Shown here: piece by piece, positions 8,335-16,626 of the stretch | Layout of the letters: each line of letters opens with the position of its first letter | Position numbering within the stretch: position 1 is the stretch's first letter | Origin: Pseudoalteromonas rubra | Lineage (GTDB): Bacteria; Pseudomonadota; Gammaproteobacteria; Enterobacterales; Alteromonadaceae | Direction: 5' to 3' | DNA: 64,000 nucleotides | Assembly: GCF_005887115.1 (NCBI RefSeq) | Contig: NZ_PNCJ01000034.1 | Location: 1 to 64,000, forward strand | Notes under the pieces: model-generated | The model's input: only the letters and a program-made list of their open reading frames with translations | Databases searched by the model: none | Told to the model about the DNA's origin: nothing | Position numbers and translations under genes: made by a program

Positions 8335-8358
8335 TGCTTCTTTTATAATCAAATAGTT

Positions 8359-8383
8359 AGCCCCGTTTTACGGGGCTTTTTTA
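8359..8383 (+). terminator. terminator after flgI
   Basis: AGCCCCG (8359-8365) pairs with CGGGGCT (8371-8377) around TTTTA and is followed by a run of six T. It is a strong rho-independent terminator. Confidence 0.9.
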
Positions 8384-8384
8384 T

Positions 8385-8399
8385 TGGCTCAATAATTGC
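8385..8399 (+). promoter_or_regulatory. sigma54 promoter of flgJ
   Basis: TGGCTCAATAATTGC has the GG/GC spacing of RpoN promoters. It directly follows the flgI terminator and lies 38 bp before the flgJ start, the same spacing as at flgF. Confidence 0.68.
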
Positions 8400-8437
8400 A
8401 TTGTAATTGACTATGTATATTGATGTGATTTTGAGCA

Positions 8438-9403
8438 ATGAATACTGATCCGACTCGCAACCAAAGTTTCTATGACTTAACTGATTTGAACTCGTTAAGA
8501 CAGGACGCGCTGAAAAGTACCGGTGATGCCGATGCCTCTGAGGAAGCGTTGCGTAAAGCGGCTCAGCAATTCGAATCTATTTTCACGCAAATGATGTTGT
8601 CCAGCATGCGTAAGGCGAATGAAGTGCTGGAAGACAAAGATAGCCCATTCAACTCCAGCAGCGTCAAATTCTATCGTGATATGCATGATCAACAGATGTC
8701 TATGCAGCTTTCGAGCGAGGGCAGTCTGGGTCTTGCTGATCTCATTGTGCAGCAATTGTCACCGAATCGCGAGGGGTACATGCCTGGTTCGGTGCTGCGT
8801 ACCGGCGCTGAGTTACAGAGTGACCGGATAGCTAATGGTGAGACTAATAAACCAACTCAGGATAAGCCAGCTGAGGTCCAGGAAAAGGCGGGCGGTGAAG
8901 TGCGCTTTGATGATCCTGAGTCCTTTGTTAGCCAGCTGTGGGACTATGCTAAATCTGCGGCAGAGAAGATTGGGCTTAATCCAGCGGTTATGGTTGCGCA
9001 AGCGGCACTGGAGACGGGGTGGGGTAAGCACATTATCGCGCGCCAGGATGGAGAAAGCAGCTTCAACCTTTTTAACATCAAAGCGGATAAGCGGTGGCAG
9101 GGTGACAGTGCCAGTAAAATGACACTGGAGTTTGAACAAGGTTTGCCAGTGAAAAAACAAGCTAACTTTAGAGCCTATGATTCGCTCAAAGATAGCATCA
9201 ATGATTATGTCGATTTCCTGCAGTCAAATCCCAGGTATCAGGACGCCTTGAATAAGACAGACAATCCGGAGCAATATCTGGATGCACTGCAACAGGCCGG
9301 ATACGCAACAGATCCAAATTATGCAGAGAAAATTAAACGTGTGTTGGGCAGAGGAGAGTTTCAGTCCATGTTGTCAGCGTCAGTGCATCAGGGAGTAAAT
9401 TAA
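8438..9403 (+). CDS. flgJ: FlgJ, rod cap and peptidoglycan hydrolase
   Basis: FlgJ is a dual-function protein. The N-terminal scaffold caps the growing rod and the C-terminal glucosaminidase-type domain opens peptidoglycan. The 321 residues show the rod-binding motif (AAQQFESIFTQMMLSSMRKAN, about 41-61) and a hydrolase domain from about 160. This domain includes VMVAQAALETGWGKHI with the catalytic Glu, and FNLFNIKADKRWQGDS. It is therefore the gammaproteobacterial two-domain form. The start lacks a strong Shine-Dalgarno. The gene ends 1 nt before flgK. Confidence 0.95.
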   Translation: MNTDPTRNQSFYDLTDLNSLRQDALKSTGDADASEEALRKAAQQFESIFTQMMLSSMRKANEVLEDKDSPFNSSSVKFYRDMHDQQMSMQLSSEGSLGLADLIVQQLSPNREGYMPGSVLRTGAELQSDRIANGETNKPTQDKPAEVQEKAGGEVRFDDPESFVSQLWDYAKSAAEKIGLNPAVMVAQAALETGWGKHIIARQDGESSFNLFNIKADKRWQGDSASKMTLEFEQGLPVKKQANFRAYDSLKDSINDYVDFLQSNPRYQDALNKTDNPEQYLDALQQAGYATDPNYAEKIKRVLGRGEFQSMLSASVHQGVN

Positions 9404-9404
9404 G

Positions 9405-11417
9405 ATGTCCTTTAATCTTATGAATATTGGTACGTCGGGAGTCAGGGCCAGCTCTGAGTTACTCCAGACCACCAGTAAAAATATCGCAAACCTGAATACC
9501 AAAGGCTACGTTCGCGAGCGGACTGAGCACACTACTATGATTAACAATCAGGTAGGCCGTGGTGAAACAGTGCGTTTGCTCAATGAGTTTGCCCAGAAAC
9601 AGCTCAATCGAGATTTATCGAGTCAGGCCTATTACGATCAGTTTGTGACGGAAGCTACCCGGGTTGATACCTTATTTGGTGAAGAATCAAACAATCTGAA
9701 TCAGAGCATTAACTCCCTGTTCAACAATATGCAGGAGGCGATGAATTTACCCTCTTCAACGGTTGCGCGCTCTTTGTTTTTGACAGATGCTCAGAACTTG
9801 ATCGATCAGATGGACCGATTGTCTGGTATTGTGTTTGATCAAAGCAATATCGTGAACGAGCAATTGTCTATCTATTCTGATGAAGCCAATAATCTCATTC
9901 AGAAGATCAGCGATATGAATGGTCAGGTCGCTGCGCTCAATGGTAATAACAGCGATGGCAGTGGCAGCTCCTTGCTAAATCAACGCGATCAGGCCATCAG
10001 AGATTTAGCCGAGTTGGTGGATATAGAGACTTTAGACGGAGCCAACGGTGAGAAATTGGTTTTTCTGGGGTCTGGTCAGTCTCTGGTGATGGAGAATGGC
10101 AGTTTTAGTCTTTTTTCGATGGATGGCGATCCCGATCCTAACCACAAAACACTGACTCTTGACGTCAAAGACGGCTCTGCCGTCGCACTTGAAGTAGATC
10201 ACACGACGCTGAGGGGCAAAATCGGCGGGCTGATGGCTTTTCGTGATGACATTCTGGTACCCGCTCAGACTCAACTGGGCCAGATTGGTTTGTCACTGGC
10301 CGATGCTTTTAATCAGCAAAACCAATTGGGGATGGACTTAGACGGTAATCTGGGTGGCAATATATTCGAGCTGCCGACTGTTGGTGGGTATCCCTATGCC
10401 AGCAACACCAGTACGGCACAGTTAACGGCTACGGTTGAGCCAGGTAAAGGTAAAGAAGTTCCAGCGACGGATTTCAGAGTCACCTATACCGCAGCAAACA
10501 CTGTCGAAATTGCAGCGGTAGACAGTAAGGGCAATGTTCAGGGAACTCCCGTAACCGCAAACGTGATTGGAGGAGTAATAGATTCAAACTCAGTTGCGGC
10601 AGGTGTAGACATGTTTGGTTTGCAAATGAACCTGACAGGGACCGCCAATGTTGGGGATAGTTTTTTAGTTAAACTCAACTCCGGTACTGCTGGTAATCTG
10701 CAGCTGGCAACAGACCGTCCTGAAAGCCTTGCACTGGCCTCTCCCATTCGTACAGAGACCGCGGCAAATAATGTTAGTAATGCCATTATCTCAGTGGGTT
10801 CTGTCACTAACACTGACCCCGCTACCAGTAACTTTACGGCGGCACCACCAAGTCTTACCAATGGCACCATTACATTAACTAAAACGGCAAATGCCAACGA
10901 ATATCAGATTGTGGATGGCAACGGAACTAATACCTTTACCATCACGCCCCCTGCAGAAAATATCCTTGCACAGGCGGGAGGAGCGTATGCCAGCTATGGT
11001 TTTGACTTCAATATAGAAGGGACACCCTCAACGGGCGATACTTACACTATTGAATTTAACACGGGCGGTTTCGATGATAACCGAAATGGTCTGGAGCTGA
11101 GTAAATTGCAAAGCTCAGAGCTGGTTCGACAAAATGTAGTAACAACTGCAACAGCAGACAATTTAAAAACGTTCAATGAAGCCTATGCAGGCCTGGTTAC
11201 AGAAATTGGGGTTGTGGCGAATCAGGCCAAGACCAATGGTGCCGCTTATGAAGCGTTGGCAGCACAATCAGAAGCCTGGTACGAATCGATGGCTGGCGTA
11301 AACCTGGATGAAGAGGCAGCCAATTTGTTACGTTTCCAGCAATCTTACTCAGCAGCAGCGCAAGTACTGAGCGCGGCAAGAACTGTATTTGACACCTTAT
11401 TAAGTGCGGCGAGGTAA
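9405..11417 (+). CDS. flgK: flagellar hook-associated protein 1 FlgK
   Basis: FlgK is the first hook-filament junction protein. The 670 residues carry the N-terminal flg_bbr motif (GTSGVRASSELLQTTSKNIANLNTKGY) and the coiled-coil HAP1 region. A long variable surface domain covers about 290-560, and the C-terminus is GVNLDEEAANLLRFQQSYSAAAQVLSAARTVFDTLL. The RBS GGGAG lies inside the end of flgJ, indicating coupling. It is on the long side for the family because of the variable middle. Confidence 0.95.
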   Translation: MSFNLMNIGTSGVRASSELLQTTSKNIANLNTKGYVRERTEHTTMINNQVGRGETVRLLNEFAQKQLNRDLSSQAYYDQFVTEATRVDTLFGEESNNLNQSINSLFNNMQEAMNLPSSTVARSLFLTDAQNLIDQMDRLSGIVFDQSNIVNEQLSIYSDEANNLIQKISDMNGQVAALNGNNSDGSGSSLLNQRDQAIRDLAELVDIETLDGANGEKLVFLGSGQSLVMENGSFSLFSMDGDPDPNHKTLTLDVKDGSAVALEVDHTTLRGKIGGLMAFRDDILVPAQTQLGQIGLSLADAFNQQNQLGMDLDGNLGGNIFELPTVGGYPYASNTSTAQLTATVEPGKGKEVPATDFRVTYTAANTVEIAAVDSKGNVQGTPVTANVIGGVIDSNSVAAGVDMFGLQMNLTGTANVGDSFLVKLNSGTAGNLQLATDRPESLALASPIRTETAANNVSNAIISVGSVTNTDPATSNFTAAPPSLTNGTITLTKTANANEYQIVDGNGTNTFTITPPAENILAQAGGAYASYGFDFNIEGTPSTGDTYTIEFNTGGFDDNRNGLELSKLQSSELVRQNVVTTATADNLKTFNEAYAGLVTEIGVVANQAKTNGAAYEALAAQSEAWYESMAGVNLDEEAANLLRFQQSYSAAAQVLSAARTVFDTLLSAAR

Positions 11418-11419
11418 TT

Positions 11420-12655
11420 ATGCGTTTATCTCAAAATATGATGTATCAGAACAACCTGAACTCCATACTCGATAGTCAGCAAGACGTGAATAAAGCCATG
11501 CAACAGGTCAATACCCAAAAGCGCGTGTTGACTGCATCCGATGATCCATCTGCGATGGCACGGGCATTATTATATACTGACAGGATCCAGACTAACGAGC
11601 AGTACACAAAAAACCTGACCATGCTTAAAGGTCGGTTGGATACTCAAGAAGGTGTACTTGATAATATCAAAGACTCCTTAACACGGGCTTTGACCCTGAC
11701 TGTTCAGGCAGGTAATGGCTCCTTGGTCGATGTAGACCGAGCGTCACTTTCAGAAGAGCTCAGCGCGATAAAAACGGCGGTTCACGACCTGATGAATGCC
11801 AAAACCGAAGATGGTCGGTACATATTTTCCGGCTATCAGGATAATACTGAAGCCTATTCGTATAACAGTACGCAGCAGCGCTATCAGTATAATGGTGACC
11901 AGGGGCAGCATAAAATTAAGGTCGCTGAAGGGGTTGAAATTAAGTCCAGTGATAATGGCTTTGATGTATTTGAAAGTGTGCCAACCAGATTAAATGTTGT
12001 ATCCAATACAGCGACAGTCTCGGGCAGTGTGGTGAGTTCCGATGTATATGTGACCAAACAAGGTCCTTTTGATGAGTTTCACAAAGCGAATTACAATCCG
12101 GATCCGACAGCACCTGCCGGCTCGAATACCTTTAGTCTGGTACTGACTGCAGGTACGCCTAATACCTATACTTTGCAGCAAGGTGCAACAGTATTGGCAA
12201 CCGGAAGTTATGAAGAAAACCATATTGAAGTGGCGGGAATGGAGTTTAGCTTCACGGGAAGTGCGCCTGCACAAATCGACTTTGACCTTGAAGCGCCAGA
12301 AAAAGATAACGTGCTAAATATGCTGGATGATCTGGTTGCTGCATTGAATGACCCGACCCTAAGCGAAAAAGACTACCGTCAGGTACTGGCTGATTCCATG
12401 ATTGGAATTGATAACGCAAAAAATAGGGTATCGCAGACACAGTCGGGTTTAGGTGGCAGGCTCAATACGGCAACACGTATTACCGATGCCAACGCAGACC
12501 TGGACATTAATAACAAGATTGCCAAAGCTGAGCTGGTTGAACTGGATATGGCAGAAGCCATCACCGATTTGACCAAGCATGAAACCGCTTTGCAGGCATC
12601 TCAGGCTACCTTTGGCCGACTTTCCAACCTTTCTTTACTTGACTATATCAGGTAG
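11420..12655 (+). CDS. flgL: flagellar hook-associated protein 3 FlgL
   Basis: FlgL is the second junction protein, contacting the first flagellin layer. The 411 residues have a flagellin-like N-terminus (MRLSQNMMYQNNLNSILDSQ, with LTASDDPSAMARALLY) and a flagellin-like C-terminus (DMAEAITDLTKHETALQASQATFGRLSNLSLLDYIR). The middle carries an insertion typical of Vibrio/Pseudoalteromonas FlgL. It is 2 nt from flgK with GAGG upstream. It is the last gene of the third block and is followed by a terminator. Confidence 0.95.
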   Translation: MRLSQNMMYQNNLNSILDSQQDVNKAMQQVNTQKRVLTASDDPSAMARALLYTDRIQTNEQYTKNLTMLKGRLDTQEGVLDNIKDSLTRALTLTVQAGNGSLVDVDRASLSEELSAIKTAVHDLMNAKTEDGRYIFSGYQDNTEAYSYNSTQQRYQYNGDQGQHKIKVAEGVEIKSSDNGFDVFESVPTRLNVVSNTATVSGSVVSSDVYVTKQGPFDEFHKANYNPDPTAPAGSNTFSLVLTAGTPNTYTLQQGATVLATGSYEENHIEVAGMEFSFTGSAPAQIDFDLEAPEKDNVLNMLDDLVAALNDPTLSEKDYRQVLADSMIGIDNAKNRVSQTQSGLGGRLNTATRITDANADLDINNKIAKAELVELDMAEAITDLTKHETALQASQATFGRLSNLSLLDYIR

Positions 12656-12668
12656 TCCTACATTTTAG

Positions 12669-12714
12669 TGGCTTTCGAGATAAACCTCGAAAGCCAACTC
12701 TTCTTTCCTTTTTT
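12669..12714 (+). terminator. terminator after flgL
   Basis: An 11-bp perfect stem (12669-12679 with 12686-12696) has a 6-nt loop and is followed by a pyrimidine and T-rich tail. From here to the first flagellin (about 340 bp) the interval holds an AT-rich stretch, a sigma28 promoter and a repeated leader. Confidence 0.85.
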
Positions 12715-12874
12715 ATCAGTTTACATTCTAACCCTATAACTTATATGCCTTTTACTTCTAGGTTTGAGATTTATTCTTAGAACCTCAGGCGGCAATTTAT
12801 TTCCCGCTTTAAACGGCTTTAATAAGTTAATTTCATTTTAAATCAGTGGCTTAATAATTTTTTATAAATTTCTC

Positions 12875-12901
12875 TAAAGTATTTTTCCTGCCGTCCGATA
12901 A
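12875..12901 (+). promoter_or_regulatory. sigma28 (FliA) promoter of flagellin 1
   Basis: TAAAGTAT (12875-12882), an 11-bp spacer, then TCCGATAA (12894-12901). This fits the FliA consensus TAAAGTTT-N11-GCCGATAA with two mismatches. The resulting 5' leader of about 125 nt contains the 15-nt tandem repeats. Confidence 0.82.
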
Positions 12902-12968
12902 CTTAAGTAACCAAGCCGGAGAGTGAAAACAAACCTTGAAGGCTAAGAGAGTAAGTTTTAGAAGTTTG

Positions 12969-13013
12969 AGAGTGGGCACTTACAGAGTAAGCACTCAAAG
13001 AGTAAGCACTCAG
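12969..13013 (+). repeat. three 15-nt tandem repeats in the flagellin 1 mRNA leader
   Basis: Three head-to-tail units, each beginning AGAGT, lie at 12969-12983, 12984-12998 and 12999-13013. Units 2 and 3 differ at one base and unit 1 differs at a few. They end about 20 nt before the flagellin start, just upstream of its RBS GGGAG. The function is unknown. Confidence 0.85.
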
Positions 13014-13033
13014 ATTACAGTGGGAGAATCACC

Positions 13034-13996
13034 ATGGCACTTTATGTAAATACTAACGTAAGTTCATTGAATGCTCAAAGACAATTAAACAATTCAGGCA
13101 ACTCGCTTGATGTTTCCTTCAAGCGTTTATCATCGGGCTTCCGTATCAACAGCGCTGCTGACGATGCAGCAGGTCTACAAATTTCAGACCGTTTGACTTC
13201 GCAAATCAACGGTTTAAACCAAGGTAACCGTAACGCCAACGACGGTATCTCGCTAGCTCAGACAGCTGAAGGCGCGATGGACGAAGTTACCTCAATGTTC
13301 CAGCGTATTCGTACTCTGGCACAGCAAGCAGCAAACGGCTCAAACACAGATGAAGACCGTTTGGCAATTCAGGAAGAGATCCGCTCACTGTCTTCAGAGG
13401 TGAACCGGGTAGCTGCAGATACAACCTTCGGTGGTCAAAACCTGCTTGATGGTACTTATTCTGCAAACTTCCAGGTTGGTGCTGACGCAGTACAAACCAT
13501 CGGTTTCAGTATGCAAAATGTTGCCGGTACTACCAATGACATGCAGGCAAACGGCGGTTTCACCCTGTCAGGTATCGCAGGCATCGCCAGTGGTGTAACG
13601 GGGGTTGCTCTGAGTACCACAACAGGAACTATCAGTACAAACATCGGTACTGAAGCAGATGCGAAGGTGTTCTCTGACGTGTTCACTGAAACAGGTATCT
13701 CGGTATCATCTCAGGCAAACGCACAGGCAGTATTGGCTGGTATGGACAACCTGATTGCAGTAGTTGATAAGAAGCGTGCAGAGCTAGGTGCGGTTCAAAA
13801 CCGGTTCCAGTCTACGATTCGTAACCAATCGAACATCTCTGAGAACCTGTCAGCTGCGAAATCACGTATCAAAGATACTGACTTCGCACAGGAAACTGCA
13901 AGCTTAACTAAAATGCAGATCCTACAACAGGCGAGCCAGACAATCCTGAGTCAGGCTAACCAGCGTCCACAGGCTGCACTAAGTCTACTGGGATAA
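13034..13996 (+). CDS. flagellin 1
   Basis: This is a filament subunit exported by the flagellar type III system and polymerised under the FliD cap. The 320-residue protein has the conserved D0/D1 N-terminus (MALYVNTNVSSLNAQRQL, SSGFRINSAADDAAGLQISDRL) and C-terminus (ETASLTKMQILQQASQTILSQANQRPQAALSLLG). The short central domain (about 165-235) is rich in Ser, Thr and Gly, a plausible glycosylation surface for the Maf system downstream. The RBS is GGGAG. Two further paralogues follow, with separate promoters. Here the promoter is of FliA type. Confidence 0.95.
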   Translation: MALYVNTNVSSLNAQRQLNNSGNSLDVSFKRLSSGFRINSAADDAAGLQISDRLTSQINGLNQGNRNANDGISLAQTAEGAMDEVTSMFQRIRTLAQQAANGSNTDEDRLAIQEEIRSLSSEVNRVAADTTFGGQNLLDGTYSANFQVGADAVQTIGFSMQNVAGTTNDMQANGGFTLSGIAGIASGVTGVALSTTTGTISTNIGTEADAKVFSDVFTETGISVSSQANAQAVLAGMDNLIAVVDKKRAELGAVQNRFQSTIRNQSNISENLSAAKSRIKDTDFAQETASLTKMQILQQASQTILSQANQRPQAALSLLG

Positions 13997-14011
13997 GATA
14001 GGTAGGAAAAC

Positions 14012-14139
14012 AGGTGCCCGGACTTGATGGGGTATTAGCCAGGGCACCTAATTGGATGATAAAGCGGAGGAGCTTAAATCCAATTCAGTTCATCAAAACA
14101 ATGAACACGTTAATATTAGCACTTTCCGTGCCAATATTA
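14012..14139 (+). ncRNA. structured RNA segment after flagellin 1 with GGAGGA hairpin loop
   Basis: Three successive hairpins can be drawn. H1 is 14012-14019 with 14042-14049 (8 bp). H2 is 14050-14057 with 14078-14085 (8 bp), enclosing an inner AAGC/GCTT stem (14062-14065, 14072-14075) that shows GGAGGA in the loop. H3 is 14111-14122 with 14128-14139 (one mismatch). A rho-independent terminator follows at 14173. A GGA in a hairpin loop is the known type of CsrA/RsmA binding site. This is therefore either a structured flagellin 3' UTR or a processed small RNA; no expression evidence exists. Confidence 0.45.
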
Positions 14140-14172
14140 TGAAAAAATATTGACACCCACTCTCAAACTTCA

Positions 14173-14202
14173 AAAAAGAGGCTGCTAGGCCTCTTTTTCT
14201 TT
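14173..14202 (+). terminator. terminator downstream of flagellin 1
   Basis: AAAAAGAGGC (14173-14182) pairs with GCCTCTTTTT (14189-14198) around a 6-nt loop, followed by more T. It ends the flagellin 1 transcript about 200 nt after the stop codon. From here to the sigma54 promoter at 14368 no further feature is seen. Confidence 0.85.
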
Positions 14203-14367
14203 ATACTTTTTATTTAGATATGCGGTTTGGTTTGGCAATATTACACTTCTAAAACACCTGAAGGCCCTTCCTTACAGGTATCGCGTCGATGTCAGCTTTA
14301 TAAACAGTATAGCTCAGAGCGCAATGTAACGAGTCCAAGGTGCTATTTATGCATTGTCAAAATTTCT

Positions 14368-14382
14368 TGGCACGTCCTTTGC
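14368..14382 (+). promoter_or_regulatory. sigma54 promoter of flagellin 2
   Basis: TGGCACGTCCTTTGC is a near-perfect RpoN -24/-12 box. The predicted start is near 14394, giving a leader of about 130 nt before the flagellin ATG. Among the three tandem flagellin genes only this one has it, recalling the RpoN/FlrC-dependent flaA of Vibrio cholerae. Confidence 0.88.
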
Positions 14383-14416
14383 TTTATTCACTCCAGAAGA
14401 AATTAAGTTTGTACAA

Positions 14417-14434
14417 GCGGCATTGGATTGCCCC
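14417..14434 (+). promoter_or_regulatory. possible FlrC-type enhancer site downstream of the flagellin 2 promoter
   Basis: GCGGCATTGGATTGCCCC is an imperfect inverted repeat (GCGGCA against TGCCCC) about 25-40 nt downstream of the predicted start. A similar repeat, GCGGC-N8-GCCGC, lies in the same relative place at fliK (62189-62206). Downstream enhancer binding by FlrC is known in Vibrio. The assignment here is inference. Confidence 0.35.
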
Positions 14435-14523
14435 TTCACTGAGCCCCGGCCAGTGATAACAATTGCCTCCTTGTACACCAATGAACAGCTCAATGCTGAG
14501 CATTTGTATAGAGAGAGTGAATC

Positions 14524-15489
14524 ATGGCTTTATTTGTAAATACCAATGTCAGTTCCATTAATGCGCAACGACAACTACAACAGTCCGGTGTTGAGCTGGA
14601 CACGTCCTTCAAACGCTTGTCTTCAGGTTTACGGATCAACAGTGCGGCAGATGATGCTGCGGGTCTGCAAATCTCCGACCGACTTCAGTCGCAGATCTTA
14701 GGCCTTAACCAGGGTAACCGAAATGCCAACGACGGTATTTCTCTCGCTCAGACTGCGGAAGGTGCGATGGACGAAATTACCTCTATGTTCCAGCGTATCC
14801 GGACCTTGTCACAGCAAGCTGCCAACGGTTCAAACACTGATGAAGACCGACTGGCAATTCAGGAAGAAATACGCCAGCTGGCTGCAGAAGTAAACCGGGT
14901 TGCCAGCGATACCACGTTTGGTGGTCAAAACTTATTGGATGGCTCTTATGCAGCAAACTTCCAGGTGGGTGCTGATGCCGTTCAGACGATCGGCTTTAGT
15001 ATGCAGTATGTGGGCGCGACAACTAACTCTATGGCTGCCAATGGTGGCTTTACTCTGTCTGGTGTTGCGGGTATTGCCAGCGGTGTGTCGGGCGCAGCCC
15101 TGAGTGCAACGACAGCGACCATCAGTACAAACATTGGTACCGAAGCTGATGCGAAAGTGTTCTCCAATGTTTATACGGCAGCAGGTATATCTGTATCATC
15201 GCAGGCCAATGCTCAGGCCGTTATGGCGGGGATGGATGCGTTAATTGCGGTGGTTGATAAAAAACGTGCTGAACTGGGTGCGGTACAAAACCGTTTCCAG
15301 TCGACAATTCGAAACCAGGCGAATATTTCAGAGAACCTGTCAGCTGCGAAATCTCGGATTAAAGATGCGGACTTTGCGATGGAAACCGCTAAACTAACTA
15401 AAAACCAGATCCTACAACAGGCCAGCCAGACCATTCTTGGTCAGGCAAACCAGCGTCCACAGGCCGCACTGAGTCTGCTACAGGGTTAA
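14524..15489 (+). CDS. flagellin 2 (RpoN-dependent)
   Basis: This 321-residue flagellin is closely similar to flagellins 1 and 3. The D0/D1 regions (MALFVNTNVSSINAQRQL, SSGLRINSAADDAAGLQ) and C-terminus (METAKLTKNQILQQASQTILGQANQRPQAALSLLQG) are intact. The central domain (about 165-235) has more Ala and fewer Thr than its neighbours. The leader is unusual in length, and the only recognisable promoter is sigma54-type. It is likely made earlier than the FliA-dependent flagellins and may form the proximal filament. RBS GAGAGAG is weakish. Confidence 0.94.
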   Translation: MALFVNTNVSSINAQRQLQQSGVELDTSFKRLSSGLRINSAADDAAGLQISDRLQSQILGLNQGNRNANDGISLAQTAEGAMDEITSMFQRIRTLSQQAANGSNTDEDRLAIQEEIRQLAAEVNRVASDTTFGGQNLLDGSYAANFQVGADAVQTIGFSMQYVGATTNSMAANGGFTLSGVAGIASGVSGAALSATTATISTNIGTEADAKVFSNVYTAAGISVSSQANAQAVMAGMDALIAVVDKKRAELGAVQNRFQSTIRNQANISENLSAAKSRIKDADFAMETAKLTKNQILQQASQTILGQANQRPQAALSLLQG

Positions 15490-15525
15490 TAACACAAAAA
15501 AATTAAAATAATTTGCAAATAAGGC

Positions 15526-15552
15526 TAAAGCTTTCGCTTTATCAGTCGATAG
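15526..15552 (+). promoter_or_regulatory. sigma28 promoter of flagellin 3
   Basis: TAAAGCTT (15526-15533), 11-bp spacer, GTCGATAG (15545-15552). It is a reasonable FliA match with two changes in the -10. It lies about 100 bp before the start of flagellin 3. Confidence 0.65.
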
Positions 15553-15652
15553 CGGATTTAGAGAACTATAAATCTAGGACTCTAAATCATCGCTGCTGGC
15601 AGGGTAGGGGTATCCCGTCTCAGCGAGTTATATTGATAAAGCGGAGGCTATT

Positions 15653-16615
15653 ATGGCTTTATATGTAAACACCAATGTGAGTTCATTGAACGCACAGCGG
15701 CAATTAAACAAATCCTCAGGTGCGTTAGATACGTCTTTCCAACGCTTGTCGTCGGGTTTGCGCATTAACAGTGCAAAAGACGATGCTGCAGGTATGCAAA
15801 TCACCAACCGTCTGAACGGTCAGATCAACGGTCTGAACCAAGGTATCCGAAACGCGAACGACGGTATCTCACTGGCGCAAACTGCTGAAGGTGCGCTGGA
15901 CGAAACCACTCAAATGTTTCAACGGATCAGAACACTGGCTCAACAGGCATCTAACGGTTCAAACACCGACGAAGACAGACTGGCACTGCAAGAAGAAATT
16001 CGCTCACTTTCTCAGGAAGTGAACCGAGTTGCAGCTGACACCACCTTCGGTGGTCAGAACCTGCTTGATGGTTCATACGATGCGAATTTCCAGGTGGGTG
16101 CGGATGCAGTGCAAACCATTGGCTTCAGTATGCAAAACGTTGCCTCTACAACCAACGACCTGCAAGCGAACGGTGGCTTCACGCTGTCTGGTATTGCTGG
16201 TATCGCCAGTGGGGTAACCGGGGTTGCGCTAAGTACCACTACAGGAACAATCAGTACAACGATTGGCACTGAAGCTGACGCAAAAGTGTTCTCCGACGTA
16301 TTTACTGAAACGGGTATTTCAGTATCTTCGCAGGCCAATGCGCAGGCGGTACTTGCTGGAATGGATCAGCTCATTGCTGTAGTGGATAAAAAACGTGCAG
16401 AGCTGGGTGCGGTACAAAACCGGTTCCAGTCAACCATTCGTAACCAGTCAAATGTTGCGGAAAACCTGACAGCTGCACGTTCTCGTATCCAGGACACTGA
16501 CTTTGCGGCTGAAACAGCCAGTTTGACTAAGATGCAGATCCTGCAACAGGCAAGTAGTTCAATCCTGAGTCAGGCGAATCAGCGTCCTCAGGTCGCCCTG
16601 TCGCTCTTAGGCTAA
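15653..16615 (+). CDS. flagellin 3
   Basis: This is the third paralogous filament protein, 320 residues. Its central domain (GIAGIASGVTGVALSTTTGTIST) is nearly identical to flagellin 1, although the codons differ widely, so the protein sequence is under selection. The N-terminus differs more (KSSGALDTSFQRLSSGLRINSAKDDAAGMQITNRL) and the C-terminus reads ASSSILSQANQRPQVALSLLG. The RBS GCGGAGG is strong, and a 14-nt copy of its context (TGATAAAGCGGAGG) also occurs inside the RNA structure at 14057-14070. Confidence 0.95.
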   Translation: MALYVNTNVSSLNAQRQLNKSSGALDTSFQRLSSGLRINSAKDDAAGMQITNRLNGQINGLNQGIRNANDGISLAQTAEGALDETTQMFQRIRTLAQQASNGSNTDEDRLALQEEIRSLSQEVNRVAADTTFGGQNLLDGSYDANFQVGADAVQTIGFSMQNVASTTNDLQANGGFTLSGIAGIASGVTGVALSTTTGTISTTIGTEADAKVFSDVFTETGISVSSQANAQAVLAGMDQLIAVVDKKRAELGAVQNRFQSTIRNQSNVAENLTAARSRIQDTDFAAETASLTKMQILQQASSSILSQANQRPQVALSLLG

Positions 16616-16626
16616 TAATAGTGTAG

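Noticed and set aside
14354..14539. 61-codon frame just before flagellin 2
   Set aside because: Its start lies upstream of the sigma54 promoter, so it would not be on the transcript; no RBS.
13034..16615. Recent gene conversion among flagellins 1 and 3
   Set aside because: Many synonymous differences along the central region argue against recent copying.
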